64,000 nucleotides of DNA, from NCBI GenBank assembly GCA_027625915.1, contig JANTQA010000023.1:4464001-4528000 (forward strand), in the 5' to 3' direction. Source of the DNA: Anaeramoeba flamelloides. Its lineage: Eukaryota; Metamonada; Anaeramoebidae. A program made the translations under genes and the position numbers. Positions 46,064 to 57,372 of this stretch are shown piece after piece (within the stretch, counting starts at the first letter, position 1; each line of letters opens with the position of its first letter). Under the pieces are notes generated by a model that saw nothing but the letters and a program-made list of their open reading frames with translations, was not told where the DNA came from and did no database searches.

Positions 46064-47059
46064 CAGGGAAAAAAGTTTGTTAAAAAAAATCTCTTCATTT
46101 TATCTATGTTCATTCCAATTAGAATTATTTGGTTCAATCCAAAAGATTAGTAACAATGTAAAGCGAAAAATATCATCAAAAAAAAAAGAAATTAAAAACG
46201 AAAAAAAAATAAAATCAAACATTAATTCTTCATATTATTAAAAAATAAAGACTTTTTCCAATTTAAATGAAATTACATAATATTGATTTTTTTAACTATT
46301 TTAACTGTTTAGAGAATTTCTGAATTAACTTGAATATAAAGTAGAATTTGAATGCATCATAGTGTAAAAAAACATTTTAAATATGTATTATTTTGTTCAA
46401 GAATTTTAATTTTGAGTTGTTAACAATATGATAATAGAAATTCATCATTTTCTTTTCTCTAATTGGCTATTTGATAAAAAAAACAAACATCTCTCTTATT
46501 CATTTTCGAAATTAATTATAATTCTTTTTAGCAATCAAAGAACAATAAATAATAATTATAAAAAAAAATAAATCCATAAGAAATTTTGTATCTTGACATT
46601 TGACTTGTATAACAAAATTATTATCGGTAAAATATTGATAAAGTATTAAAAAAATTAAGTAAAAAAAAACATTCTTGAAACTTTCAACCAATTTTTCTTA
46701 GTAATTCAATATTTAATGCTGTTTTATATATGTAAACTATTTTATGAGTGAGAAATAACTGAGTTAATACAACAAGATTTCAATTCAAGGGGTTTTGAAA
46801 AAATATATAAAAAAATTTTTATATATTTTCAATAATAAATTCTCAATTCTTAAGATCTATTATCAAAAGGACTTAGATAGAATGACAATTTAGAAAAAAA
46901 AATTAGTTTAAATCAAATATTAAAACTATTATATTTTATTGAAAAAGTTAATCATCTTAAATTCGGAAATTAAAAAATTATCTTCTATCATTTTTTTTTT
47001 TAAAAAATAGAAATTTAACCTTAGAATAACTGTATACACATTTAGAAAATATACCTAAT
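46064..47059. other. Intergenic, no gene seen
   Basis: Extremely AT-rich; no frame, no known repeat. Confidence 0.4.
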
Positions 47060-47905
47060 GGAACGGCACCGTTAGGTTTTTTTTTCTTTGAACTCTAGAA
47101 AATCAAGGTTATATTTTTTTTATTTCTTTGTTTTTATGATTAAAAAAACAAATACCTATTTGAATCAAAAACAAGAATTTAAAAAAAAAATACACATTAT
47201 TTTTCTAGAATTCAAAATAATTTACTAAAATATTTGATTTGGCTTAATTCTTTTGAATTCTAGAAAATATTACTGTGGTTTTCTGTTTTATTTGTAAAAC
47301 CTATAAATTTTCCAAATAAAAAAACCCCAAAAAAATCTAATGAAAATCTATTGATTTTACAAATAAACAGAAAACTGAAGAAAAACAAACATTGGTTTTC
47401 AAGAATTCAAAAGAATGCAGTAAAATCAATATTTTACTCTATTCTTTTAAATTATGTAAAAAAATAACAGACTTTTTTTTTACTTTTTGGAATAAACTAA
47501 AAATTAAATAAATTTTCTTTAAATTTCGAAAAAATAAATTAAAAAAACCGCCGTTAAGTTTTCCAGAATTTAAAAGAATTGAGTAAAATCATTCATTTTT
47601 CTCCATTCTTTTGAATTCTGGAAAACTTAACGGCGGTTTTTTTAATTTATTTTTTCGAAATTTAAAGAAAATTTATTTAATTTTTAGTTTATTTCAAAAA
47701 TTGAAAAAAACTTCATGAAAGTGTACGTCAAGTGCCTCGCTTTTCTTGAGATTTTCTGTTTTATTTGTAAAATCTATCGATTTTTTCAAATAAACAGAAA
47801 ATTAAGAAAAGCTAACGGCGATTTTCCCGAATTCAAAAGAATGTTGCAAAATCCAAGATTTTACTCTATTCTTTTAAATTCTGGAAAACCTCACCGAAAA
47901 TAAGA
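47060..47905. mobile_element. Foldback cluster E1: series of hairpins
   Basis: A chain of inverted repeats built from the same units. The centre, 47483-47700, is a 218-bp near-perfect palindrome with CCGCCGTTAAGTTTTCCAGA on one arm and its complement on the other. Flanking it are hairpins made of TTTCTGTTTTATTTGTAAAA with CAAATAAACAGAAAA, and of GAATTCAAAAGAAT with ATTCTTTTAAATTCT. Related units recur at 61870-62320. No coding capacity. Foldback-type transposon remnants are the simplest explanation. Confidence 0.7.
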
Positions 47906-48191
47906 GTAACTAACACCCCCCTTAAATTTTAAATAAATAGGAAAAAAAAACTATTATTCTTTTATAAATTTTTAATTTGTGCTTTAATTTATTCTTTAAT
48001 TTCCTCTCAAATGCGTTTAAAACAAGCCATACATTTATAAGATTATTATTTTAAAAAATCAAAAGAAAAGAAATTTTTCAAAAAAAATACACTTTCCAGT
48101 CAGGAACAACATATATTCCATGAATTCAATAACCAATTAAAGATTTTGGTGATAAAGAAGAAAATGTTACATAAAAAAAAAAAAAAAAATG
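47906..48191. other. 3' flank of the kelch-BTB gene
   Basis: A/T-rich with a 17-base A run near 48174; nothing else seen. Confidence 0.35.
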
Positions 48192-51110
48192 TTAAAAATT
48201 TTGAAATTGATTCTTTTTGTCTTCTTCGCGTGTATAGCAAATTAATAGTTCTTTACATAATTGTGGAGATAATTGTTTAATTTTTTCATTTTTTAAAAAA
48301 TTTGACCAATATTCTTTGACAATTTTTTTTACTAAAAAATCTTTCAATTTAACAAGTTTACATTTTTCAGAAATTTGTAAAATTTGAATAATATTTTCAT
48401 TTGAAAGATTTTTTTTCAGCATTTTTATTGTTTCGATTAATAATGTGTTATGATGTAACCCCATTGAGTCAAATGTATATACCAAATGAACAGAGTTTTG
48501 AAAAGTTAGTATGAAATCTAATCCATATATATAACGGAATAATGAACAAACATAATCGTATCTATATTTTCCGTTATTTTTCAATGATAGTTTAGTTTCG
48601 CGATCAAGAATTTGTTGATTAGATTTGTGCGTTAATGTTTGAGGAATTTGTATCTTTTCAATTTTTTCAATAATCACATTTATAAAAAAAATGCTGATAT
48701 TTAGTTTTCCTTCCATTGCTTTGTCTTCCTCCTGCCTCTCCTCTTCCTCGTTTTCATCATTGTCAATTAAACTTAGACTTTGTTTATTTTTCTTCTCCTC
48801 CTTCTTGCCCTGCTTTATATTTTCATTATCAATATTCTTCTTCATACTGTTATTATTATCCACTAAGCCATTTTGAATTTGGTCTATAGGCTTTCCATTT
48901 ACGATTAATTGTTTCAAAAAATCTGATCGGGCTGCTAAAATAAATGAATGTAAATTTAAAGGCTTTTCTTCAGATAAAAATCGGAATTGGATATCACTGC
49001 TTTGCTTGTCTTTGAATAATTGCTTCATGTCCTTTGGGTATGATGATTTTGGTGTACTAAGCTCATCCCCGAATTTCTGTTTATAATTAACGATTTGTGT
49101 GGGCTTCAATGCAGTTAAAATTTCCCCCTTTAAGGGTCTGATACTTAAAGATTGTATCTCGTTTTTTAAATTTTTTAAAATTGTATAATTAGCTAATGAG
49201 CACCAACCCAGCGCAAAGTATTTTATACTTGAAAGGTTCGCTTTGTGGGATAAAATCAAGATTGTCAGAATATTTTTTGGGTTAATTATTGTGCGTAGCC
49301 ATTTTTTACAGAGAGAAACAAACCGGCCTTGCTTTAATGTAATGGAAAATATTAAGATTTGAAATATATTTTTGATTTGTTTATTGGTGACATTTTTTGT
49401 TTTTAAATATAATTTATCTGATAATAAAAATTTGAAAAATATTTTTGCTGAATTAAAGGACAATTTTTTAAATTGATTCAAGACTTGTTTTTTTTCTTGA
49501 AAAAAATTTGGAAAACGAATTTTTAATATTGGTTTATAAAAATATATTTTTTTATTACTTTTTACTTTTATTTGAACCAAATTAAATTTTTTTCTAATTT
49601 TTCTAATTTCCTCTTTTTTCTTTTCTTTGTAGTTTTCTTTTACTTGGTTTATTTTTTCTCCCTTCCCAGTATTGTTTTGGACTTTATTCATATTCTCAAT
49701 ATTGTTTTGGACTTTGTTCATATTCTCAGTATTATTTTCCCCTTTATTCTTATTCTCATTTTGAAATAAAAAAAGATTATTTTTCTTTTCGAGATTCTGT
49801 AATCTTATCCAAAATTTCATCAAATCCTTGCCCAGCAATACTAAATATTTATCTTGGAAAGGTTTTTTAGAGTTATATTTCTCAAGATCTAAACGAAATA
49901 TATTTTTACACAAATTACCACCAAAAGAAAAAATATTATTTTTCCAAGTAAATAAGGTATTTCCATAAGCTAAAAATTGCTTTGTACCACCTAAACACTC
50001 CCATGACATCAAAATCGGGTTATATAGGTAGGCTGTTGTAATTTTTAAATTTTCTTGGTATCCTATTACACACACCCGAGATTCAGAAATTGTAACCATT
50101 TTATGATCAGCAAATTTTGTGGGGTTTTTGCCATGCACTATTTTTGAACAAAAATATGTCCGATCTGGAATATTGAATTGATATAACCTAGAAAATTCTT
50201 CAAGAGAATTCCTTCCACCGTAAATGAACATAGTGTCGCCGAGTAAACAAGACGAATGGCAATACCTTGCGCGGAACCCATTTGAATTAATATTTACGTC
50301 CTTTTCATCTAATTCAACATTTTCTAAAACTTCTTCGTTTTTTGAATTTGAATAATCCAGATCGTTCTGATTTTTGTCTTCAATTTTAATCTCACCAAAT
50401 GGTTGGTGTTTACGAAATTGTAGTTCCTTAAATTGGTTGTTTTCCAAATTATAAGAATAAATTTGATCGTTATGTTTTTTTCCATCAAACCCACCAACAA
50501 TAATCATTTCGTTTTTATAAACAACAACACTTGATCCAGTTAAGTGTGGTAATACAAATTTTTTACGATCTTTTTTTGTTTGTTTTTTTTTTTCTTTTCT
50601 TTTTCTGTTTTTAATTTCAATTTCTTCTGTACCATCTTCACTTCCTTCGTTATGCGAAGAAGTCGATGACGACGATGATGGTGATGATGAGGAAGACGAA
50701 TTTAATAATTTTTTCTTTTTTGGATAAATCTCTTTTAGGGGGCTTACTTTGATCCATTTTTTCGTTAAGAAATCAAAATAATGCATTTTGTTGGTGATGG
50801 AAATTTTCCCTTTTGCAGTTGTTTGGCCCCCATATATCCATAATTTAGAATCATAATAAGCCATTATTTGCCCGATCGTTGCTGGTGGCCTCATTTTGTC
50901 TCGTGGTTTGATTAATTTGATCGTGCGTAGCGCGATGTTGTAACAAAACAAATCTGTGGTGCATTTAGAACTTGGTGGTGATAAAAAGCCTCCATAAAAA
51001 TATGCCAAATCTCCAACAACCACAGATGTGCACCCTTCTCTTCCTTCGTATTTAATTTCTGTTTCTTTGCTCCATAAGATATTTTTGAATTTCCTTTTTT
51101 TTCTTGACAT
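48192..51110 (-). CDS. Kelch plus double BTB protein with LZTR1-like architecture, 972 aa
   Basis: Start at ATG 51110; a TTG three codons upstream is only the frame limit. Six kelch-type blades can be counted in the first 430 residues: AYFYGGF, LWIYGGQ, MIIVGGF, MFIYGGR, the weaker VCVIGY, and IFSFGGN, each followed by a Y/L-x-F/Y strand. A low-complexity Ser run and a Lys-rich loop sit between blades. Residues about 505-655 look like a worn BTB plus BACK unit (YFYKPILKIRFPNFF). Residues about 690-960 hold a clear BTB with a long acidic insertion (SSDIQFRFLSEEKPLNLHSF, ARSDFLKQLI, then RYIYGLDF) and a second BACK-like helical end. Kelch-BTB-BACK-BTB-BACK is the LZTR1 layout; LZTR1 is a cullin-3 adaptor for Ras GTPases. 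Cytosolic role as a ubiquitin-ligase adaptor is inferred. Confidence 0.85.
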   Translation of the reverse strand: MSRKKRKFKNILWSKETEIKYEGREGCTSVVVGDLAYFYGGFLSPPSSKCTTDLFCYNIALRTIKLIKPRDKMRPPATIGQIMAYYDSKLWIYGGQTTAKGKISITNKMHYFDFLTKKWIKVSPLKEIYPKKKKLLNSSSSSSPSSSSSTSSHNEGSEDGTEEIEIKNRKRKEKKKQTKKDRKKFVLPHLTGSSVVVYKNEMIIVGGFDGKKHNDQIYSYNLENNQFKELQFRKHQPFGEIKIEDKNQNDLDYSNSKNEEVLENVELDEKDVNINSNGFRARYCHSSCLLGDTMFIYGGRNSLEEFSRLYQFNIPDRTYFCSKIVHGKNPTKFADHKMVTISESRVCVIGYQENLKITTAYLYNPILMSWECLGGTKQFLAYGNTLFTWKNNIFSFGGNLCKNIFRLDLEKYNSKKPFQDKYLVLLGKDLMKFWIRLQNLEKKNNLFLFQNENKNKGENNTENMNKVQNNIENMNKVQNNTGKGEKINQVKENYKEKKKEEIRKIRKKFNLVQIKVKSNKKIYFYKPILKIRFPNFFQEKKQVLNQFKKLSFNSAKIFFKFLLSDKLYLKTKNVTNKQIKNIFQILIFSITLKQGRFVSLCKKWLRTIINPKNILTILILSHKANLSSIKYFALGWCSLANYTILKNLKNEIQSLSIRPLKGEILTALKPTQIVNYKQKFGDELSTPKSSYPKDMKQLFKDKQSSDIQFRFLSEEKPLNLHSFILAARSDFLKQLIVNGKPIDQIQNGLVDNNNSMKKNIDNENIKQGKKEEKKNKQSLSLIDNDENEEEERQEEDKAMEGKLNISIFFINVIIEKIEKIQIPQTLTHKSNQQILDRETKLSLKNNGKYRYDYVCSLFRYIYGLDFILTFQNSVHLVYTFDSMGLHHNTLLIETIKMLKKNLSNENIIQILQISEKCKLVKLKDFLVKKIVKEYWSNFLKNEKIKQLSPQLCKELLICYTREEDKKNQFQNF

Positions 51111-51436
51111 TAAACACAATATTTTTGAGAAAAAAATGAATTCATTTTATCCTGCAATTTAAAAAATTTGGCAAACTATTCTTGGTAAACCAATGATGAT
51201 ACAACTTTCAATTTGATTTCTATCATGAATGTTTTGTGTTGAAGAATAAAATAAACAATGTCTCCTATCAGTTTTCGATAAGAAAAGTAGTAAAAGAAAT
51301 AAGGAAAAAGTTATTTGATTTAAAGAAGTTTTTATTTAGGTAATTAATTATTCTTTTTGAATTGGAGACTTAATGTTTTATAAAATTACCTTGTTTTTTT
51401 ATTATTTCGAATGCTATATGAAATTTATATTCCTTT
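51111..51436. other. Upstream region of the kelch-BTB gene
   Basis: No supported regulatory motif; MITE D3 begins about 330 bp upstream of the start codon. Confidence 0.4.
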
Positions 51437-51638
51437 TACAGTCAGTTTCACTTTTAAATCACAAACGTTCAACTAAAATTAAGGCACAAAAAAAATCTCA
51501 AATTAAGGCACAAAATTTTGGATTCTAGTAAAATAATTTGTAAAAATTAAAAATTCCAAATTTTGTGCCTTAATTTGAGATTTTTTTGTGCCTTAATTTT
51601 AGTTGAACGTTTGTGCCTTAAAAGTGAAACTGACTGTA
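51437..51638. mobile_element. Palindromic MITE family D, copy D3 (202 bp, best preserved)
   Basis: Near-perfect palindrome from TACAGTCAGTTTCACTTTTA to its complement. Each arm holds three boxes of the form TTAA(GG)CACAAA spaced about 24 bp apart; arms are almost identical, so this copy looks young. Loop about 30 bp. Confidence 0.9.
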
Positions 51639-51804
51639 TTTTGGAATTAAAATCAGCTATCTTATTCAATAAAATTTGAACAATCTTCTTTTAAGGGGGT
51701 AAGTACATTTTTCAAATTTTGAATGCCGTCAGTTAGGTGAAACTGAATTTTTGCAATCATTTCTTTAAAAAAATATATGGACATTTTAATAAATACAAGG
51801 GTGG

Positions 51805-51806
<2 letters not shown>

Positions 51807-51857
<51 letters not shown>
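51807..51857. repeat. (TA)n microsatellite
   Basis: About 25 AT units. Confidence 0.9.
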
Positions 51858-51864
<7 letters not shown>

Positions 51865-53013
51865 ATAATTTTTGATACCAATAAAAAAAAATCGAAAACA
51901 AAAAAATGGTGTTCAATTACATGAAAATAATTGATTCAAGAAAAAATAAATAAAAAATCTTATTTATTTCTTGATCTTATCTATAAAATTTGATACAATT
52001 AGTTATTCTTCATTTGTGTTGTATTTTTAATTCTTCATGGAAATACTTTTGTTTGGTAAATTTTTAAGAAATAAATTACTTTTTATTTGTAAAGAATATT
52101 CGAAATAAATTTAAAAATCCTCTTTTCATTTAATTCTAGTTTTATTTCTGAAAATAACATATTTATTAAATTCCTCTTCAGAAATAAAGATTTATTGGAC
52201 AAATCCGTTTGATTTTATAATTATTTATTTTCCATTAAAATGAAAACTTCAAAATAATTTTAAATTTGATTGAAATTTTTTCGAAATTTTTCTTTTATTT
52301 TAGGTTGAATCTTTTGTAATTGGTTTTTGATTTATATAAATCAACATATTTATTTTAATTCTTGAAATAGTATCCTCGATTTTGGTATTGCTCCATAAAA
52401 ATATTTGAAAAAATGTATTTTGAAAGCAAATCTGTAAAAAAATAATAAATAGTAATTAGGGGTTAGACATTTAAGGAAATAAATTGTTTGTATTCCTACA
52501 AATTAAGAAAATAAAGAAAAAAAATCTTGGAAAATAGGTTATTATCGATTTTTATTATTTTCATTATTGATTTGAATAAATTTATTTCGAAAGGTGATCT
52601 TTTGTATTTAGTCTTATAAAAGAAAAGATTTTTTCAAATATTTACCTTTCTGGGTCTAATTTTTTGGTTTATTGTTAGATTATTTTCACTCATTCGTATA
52701 AAAAAATCTCTAGATCTAAAACATAAATTTAATAAAACCAAAAATTGAAGCAAAAAAAATGTTCAAAAAATCGAAAAATGAAAGATTTAACTCTGAATTA
52801 CTTTGAGTTTGTTTTCTTTTCACAAATTGGGCAGAAAATGATATTTTCGTTTCAAAGTTTCAATATCACACTGCAACTCAAAAAATCCTTTTTTTAAGTG
52901 ATGTTCTCTCAATTAAAATTTTTCAAAAAAGGTAAAATGTGTCTTACTTACCTTAAGACGTAAATTTGGAGAGTATTATACTTTTAAAGTCTTTTGAGAT
53001 TACTTCTCGAACC

Positions 53014-53018
<5 letters not shown>
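51858..53018. other. Intergenic, no gene seen
   Basis: No frame with protein-like composition and no copy of the named repeats. Confidence 0.4.
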
Positions 53019-53044
<26 letters not shown>

Positions 53045-53062
53045 AGTATGTATGTATGTATA
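53019..53062. repeat. Compound (TA)n-(TATG)n microsatellite
   Basis: About eleven TA units followed by imperfect GTATGTATGTAT units. Confidence 0.85.
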
Positions 53063-53208
53063 TTGAATTGAAAAGGGAGTTTAGCTGAGATTCCTTTGGC
53101 TAAATTTAACTTCTAGGGTTTTTATTCAAGTTAATAGTTTTTTTTTTAAAAAAAGGAAAAATTGTCAAGATATTTTGTAAATATATTTTTTGTAAAGTGT
53201 GGTTTGTA

Positions 53209-53800
53209 AGGTATTTCCAAAAAAGTAGTTTATTTTTTTTTTAAATTTCATAAAAAATCATCATCGTTAGTGAATTTATTCATGAATTGATAATGCAGAA
53301 TTAAGTTTAATATTAATACTGATTAAATCAATGACTATGATATTTATTTCGAAATTTGTTATATTGAAATAGTTCCTAAAAAAAAAAAAAAAAAAAAATA
53401 GCACATTTTTTAGGTAAAAACAATGTGCGGCCAATTTCAATAGAAAACCGGAAATATGGAAAGGGTACAAGTGTTTTTTAAACAATAAAATTCAGTTATA
53501 TTCTCTCAATTCTATTGGAAAATTTGTTGAGAATAAACAAGTTATGAAAGCAGTTTTTTCTATCAAAAAGAAAATAATAAACACCAAGCTTTCATTTCAA
53601 AAAAAAAATATTAGATAAAATCAAGATCAGATATTTTAATATTTTTTATTTGTCAAATACAATACTAAGAAACAAATTGAATTGTTATCAAGAATTGATA
53701 AATGGTAGTTAATGATTTCGGATGTTTAAATACTTTTTTGAAGATTGGATTTAAAGGAGATATTTTAAAAAAAAATTACCCTACTTGACTCGAAATAACT
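53209..53800 (-). mobile_element. MITE family A, copy A3 (592 bp, inverted)
   Basis: Ends AGGTATTTCCAAAAAAGTAG and (inverted) AGTTATTTCGAGTCAAGTAG; TA on both sides (53207-53208, 53801-53802). The interior matches A1 in reverse complement nearly throughout, including CATTAACTACCATTTAT and ATTAATATTAAACTTAA. Confidence 0.85.
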
Positions 53801-53802
53801 TA

Positions 53803-54706
53803 TTATGAAAAATATTATTCGATGTATTAAAGCCATCTAAACAATTGTTTAATTTGAGTCTCTATTTTGAAATCCAGAATTCAGATCTCCACAATATAAA
53901 ACGAAAAAAAGTAAATTTTTATTTTTATTAACATTTAGTACCTTCTTGAAAATGGATAAACATATTTATAATTTTATGTTGGAAAGTCTTGATTTTTATA
54001 AAAAACAAATTTTATTGTTTATAAATTTTCATATTAAATATTTCAATTCTAATCATTGCAACAAAACTAATTGTTGTATAGATGATTAAATAAATGGGAA
54101 ATTGATAGATGTTTAACAAAATTTTATAAGGGTAATTGAGATCAAAACAAAATTTTTTTTTTATTTAAAGTTGAAAAAAAGTAGTTTTCTGTATTTTCAA
54201 AATATGATAAAAAAATATGAAAAAAATTAAAATTATCAACAAATGTTTTTTATTATTTGTGAGAATAATTATAATAATTTAAACCATTTTTGGAATAAAA
54301 CAATTGATTTTAAATTTTTGGGATTCAATTACCAAATTCCCAAATATCTTGAAATAAATTTTATTTTGAAAAATAGAATTTTATCTTAGAACAAAAACAC
54401 AAATTCTTGGTAAAATTATTAAATGTCTTTAAAAATTTAATTATTATAGAATATTCTTCTTAAATAAATACAATTATTTTACAATCTGTTTGAATCAATC
54501 ATTTTTTTTTTTTTTGAAGGTTAACCAATAGAATTATCTCAAAAAAAAAAAAAAATGTCTTTACATTTGTCTTAACATCCTTGTTAACAAAAATGTGTAT
54601 TTTTAAATAATTATGAAAATATTATAAAAAATAAAAAAAATTTCATAATGTAAGAAATAAAAAGAATTTAATAATTTACTTTTTGATAAAAAAAAGGAAA
54701 AAAAAT
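53803..54706. other. Intergenic, no gene seen
   Basis: AT-rich; nothing recognisable. Confidence 0.4.
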
Positions 54707-54904
54707 TACAGTCAGTTCCACTTTTAAGGCACAAACTTTCAACGAAATTTAAAGCACAATAAAAATCTCAAATTAAGGCACAAAATTCATATTCTCGTAA
54801 ATTAAACTGTAAAAAAAAAATTCAAATTTTGTGCCTCAATTTGGGATTTTTTTGTTCTTTAAATTTAGTTAAAAGTTTGTCCCTTAAAAGTGGAACTGAC
54901 AGTA
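54707..54904. mobile_element. Palindromic MITE family D, copy D4 (198 bp)
   Basis: TACAGTCAGTTCCACTTTTA at the left, inverted at the right; boxes TTAAGGCACAAA seen at two positions of the left arm and as complements on the right. Confidence 0.88.
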
Positions 54905-56099
54905 TCTTAGCTGAAAAAAATAGTATTTTTGAGCTAATTTTATCCATCATAATTTTATGACACTTCGCTTCTACCAAATTTTGTAAAAATAAAGAATATC
55001 ACCAATAAAATATTTTAAATTTTTGCACTATTTTCTACGAGTATTGATCTCTTAAAACTTTTTTTTTGTTGGGTAAAAACAATTTCTTTTATCAGATATT
55101 GAAATTTATCTTGTTTATTTTGAAAATCAAATTTTACTTGCTTATAGTTCTTCCTAAATTGGATTTAATATCTTGCCTTGGCCCAAATATATTAGTATAC
55201 TAGAAAATAATTTGGATAGAATAAAGTATAGTAATGAAAATAATACCGGATATGAAAAAAAAATACCTTACAAGATTTTTAATCTTGAATATTAGGTAAA
55301 TTGATGTGAAATTTCTTGTATTTAAAATCAAATCATTAAATTAAGGATCAATTTTTTTAAATTATAACTCATCAACTTATTAGAATGAATGATTAATGAA
55401 ATTACACTTATTCAAATCACCTGATCAATCAAAAAACAAGAAGAAAAATTATCATTTTCAAACTCTAGCAAACTTCTAGAAAACTCTATTGTTTTTTAAA
55501 AAATGTTATCAAACTTATGTTCTCAAACAACTGCATAAATATTCTATAGATACTTAACTTTGATGAACATTACGTGGAGTTTATTACTATCTTCAGAAAA
55601 AAAATTGGTTATTTAAAAAAAGGATTTGATTGAAAATATAAGAAATTATACAACAATTTTCCTAATATTCAAAATTAAAAATATTGTTGGGATTTTTTTC
55701 ATATCCGATATTTTATTCACTGCAATAATTCAAAAAAGATCTATTATAAATTCGGCTTATTTTGATTATAAATCATTTCTTTAAAGGTTAATTATAAATA
55801 ATAATTCATATTTGAAAAAATAAATTCCCCTTTAATAGACCAAATTTTAGATATACAATAAAATTTTTAGATATTTCCATCGAATTTTCCTTCAAAAATC
55901 AGCCCAAATTCATAAATTTTTGTAATTTATAAAAAGTTTTCGACCAATAACTGTTTTCCTACCAGAACCTTAAAAAATTTAAAATTATAGTATTTTAAAT
56001 TCACTTTCAACAAATAATGAATTAAACATTTTAATTGTCTTCTAATATTTTAATACAACTATGTGAGGGTATAAAATCTAGAGAGTGCTTAAATATTAT
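54905..56099. other. Intergenic, no gene seen
   Basis: Short frames only; no recognised repeat. Confidence 0.4.
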
Positions 56100-56299
56100 T
56101 ACAGTTAGTTCCACTTTGAAGGTACAAACTTCAACGAAAATTAAGATACCAAAAAAATCTCAAATTAAGGTACAAAATTCAGATTCTAGTAAAATAATGT
56201 GTAAAAAAAAAAAATTCCAAATTTTGTACCTTAATTTGAGATTTTTTTCAACCTTAAATTTCGTTGAAAGTTTGTTCCTTAAATTTGAAATTGACTGTA
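56100..56299. mobile_element. Palindromic MITE family D, copy D5 (200 bp)
   Basis: TACAGTTAGTTCCACTTTGA at the left, ACTGTA at the right; central boxes TTAAGGTACAAA mirror each other. Lies 67 bp from foldback K. Confidence 0.85.
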
Positions 56300-56366
56300 G
56301 TATTTTTTACCTTTTAAGTAACAGTAACATTAAATTTTCTAAGATTGTTTCAGAAGATATTAAATT

Positions 56367-57372
56367 TTACAATTCCTGAAATTTGAAAAAATGTTTATCT
56401 TGTACCTGGTGTGGCAGCAAGGTATTTTGGTTCTTAGTTGATCGATCTTGAACTTAGTATAAATTTTAATAGTTGTTAAAAAATGAAATTTATTTTTTTT
56501 TTTCAGAAATATGAAGTGCAGAGCGCAAGGATTAAAAGATAGAATTTTTTTAATCATAAAAATTAGATTTCATGGTTGTCTATAAACATTTTCATTACCT
56601 CTTTTACTCAATTAAAGTGATCAAAATAATAAATTCCCAATGACTATTATCTGTTTTTCAATAAATATAATCCGTGCGTTTTTTTTCTTCTTTTCCAAGT
56701 AAACCTTCATTTTAATATACAGTAGTGTACCTAAGCTCAAATCGATTTTGAAGGAAAAATCCTTGAAATAATCAGTAAATGTTAAATTAGGAATGCAATT
56801 TGTTAAAAATTTTTCATATTTTTCTCATAATATTTACTCAATTTTTTGTTTTTTTTTTTATGAAATTTTTTTACCAAATTTGCTCTATTTTTTGAGATAA
56901 ATTTTCTTATTTAATCCTATATTTTTTGAATTTCATTCACAAGAATAGAACTTTAAGAAATCAATACCACGTTTAATTAAGGTTTATTGTCAGTTACTTT
57001 GATCAATTAATATTTCAGTCTTCTAGTACAAAAAATATGCTTTTTATTTTGAAACACATTATGATTATTTATAACATATAATATTTTGATAAGAGTACCT
57101 AAAAAACAAATAATTTTCAAAAGCTAGAAAAAAAAAAGAAACCTGATTGAAACTTTCAATCAACAACCCACATATCACGTTTTTTTATGTCCTTAAATTC
57201 TAACCTATTAAACTTAAACTGATAAAACCAGATTTTTGAAAAATAAAAAAATTTCATTAATAAACCACTTTTCAAATTCATACCAAGTTCAAGATCGAAC
57301 AACTAAGAACCAAAATAACATGTTGCCGCACCAGGTACAAGATAATCTTTTTTCAAATTTCAGGAATTGTAA
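56367..57372. mobile_element. Foldback element K interrupted by MITE B4
   Basis: Arms of about 110 bp pair: TTACAATTCCTGAAATTTGA, ATCTTGTACCTGGTG-GGCA, TATTTTGGTTCTTAGTTG and CGATCTTGAACTT on the left recur inverted at 57270-57372. The interval between arms contains a complete B copy (485 bp), so the parental K was about 520 bp. Confidence 0.75.
56613..57097 (+). mobile_element. MITE family B, copy B4 (485 bp), nested in K
   Basis: Left end TAAAGTGATCAAAATAAT, right end TATTTTGATAAGAGTA; ATAATCCGTGCGTTTTT, CAGTAGTGTACCTAAG and AGAACTTTAAGAAATCAATA match B2 and B3 in order. Sits between the two arms of K. Confidence 0.8.

Noticed and set aside
7695-51119. Longer 5' ends of several frames beginning at TTG or GTG
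   Set aside because: Nuclear genes of this type start at ATG; I used the first in-frame ATG or an upstream exon instead.
51437-51638. Regularly spaced TTAAGGCACAAA boxes as a CRISPR-like array
   Set aside because: The boxes form two mirror-image sets within a palindrome repeated at six loci; spacers are conserved, not unique.
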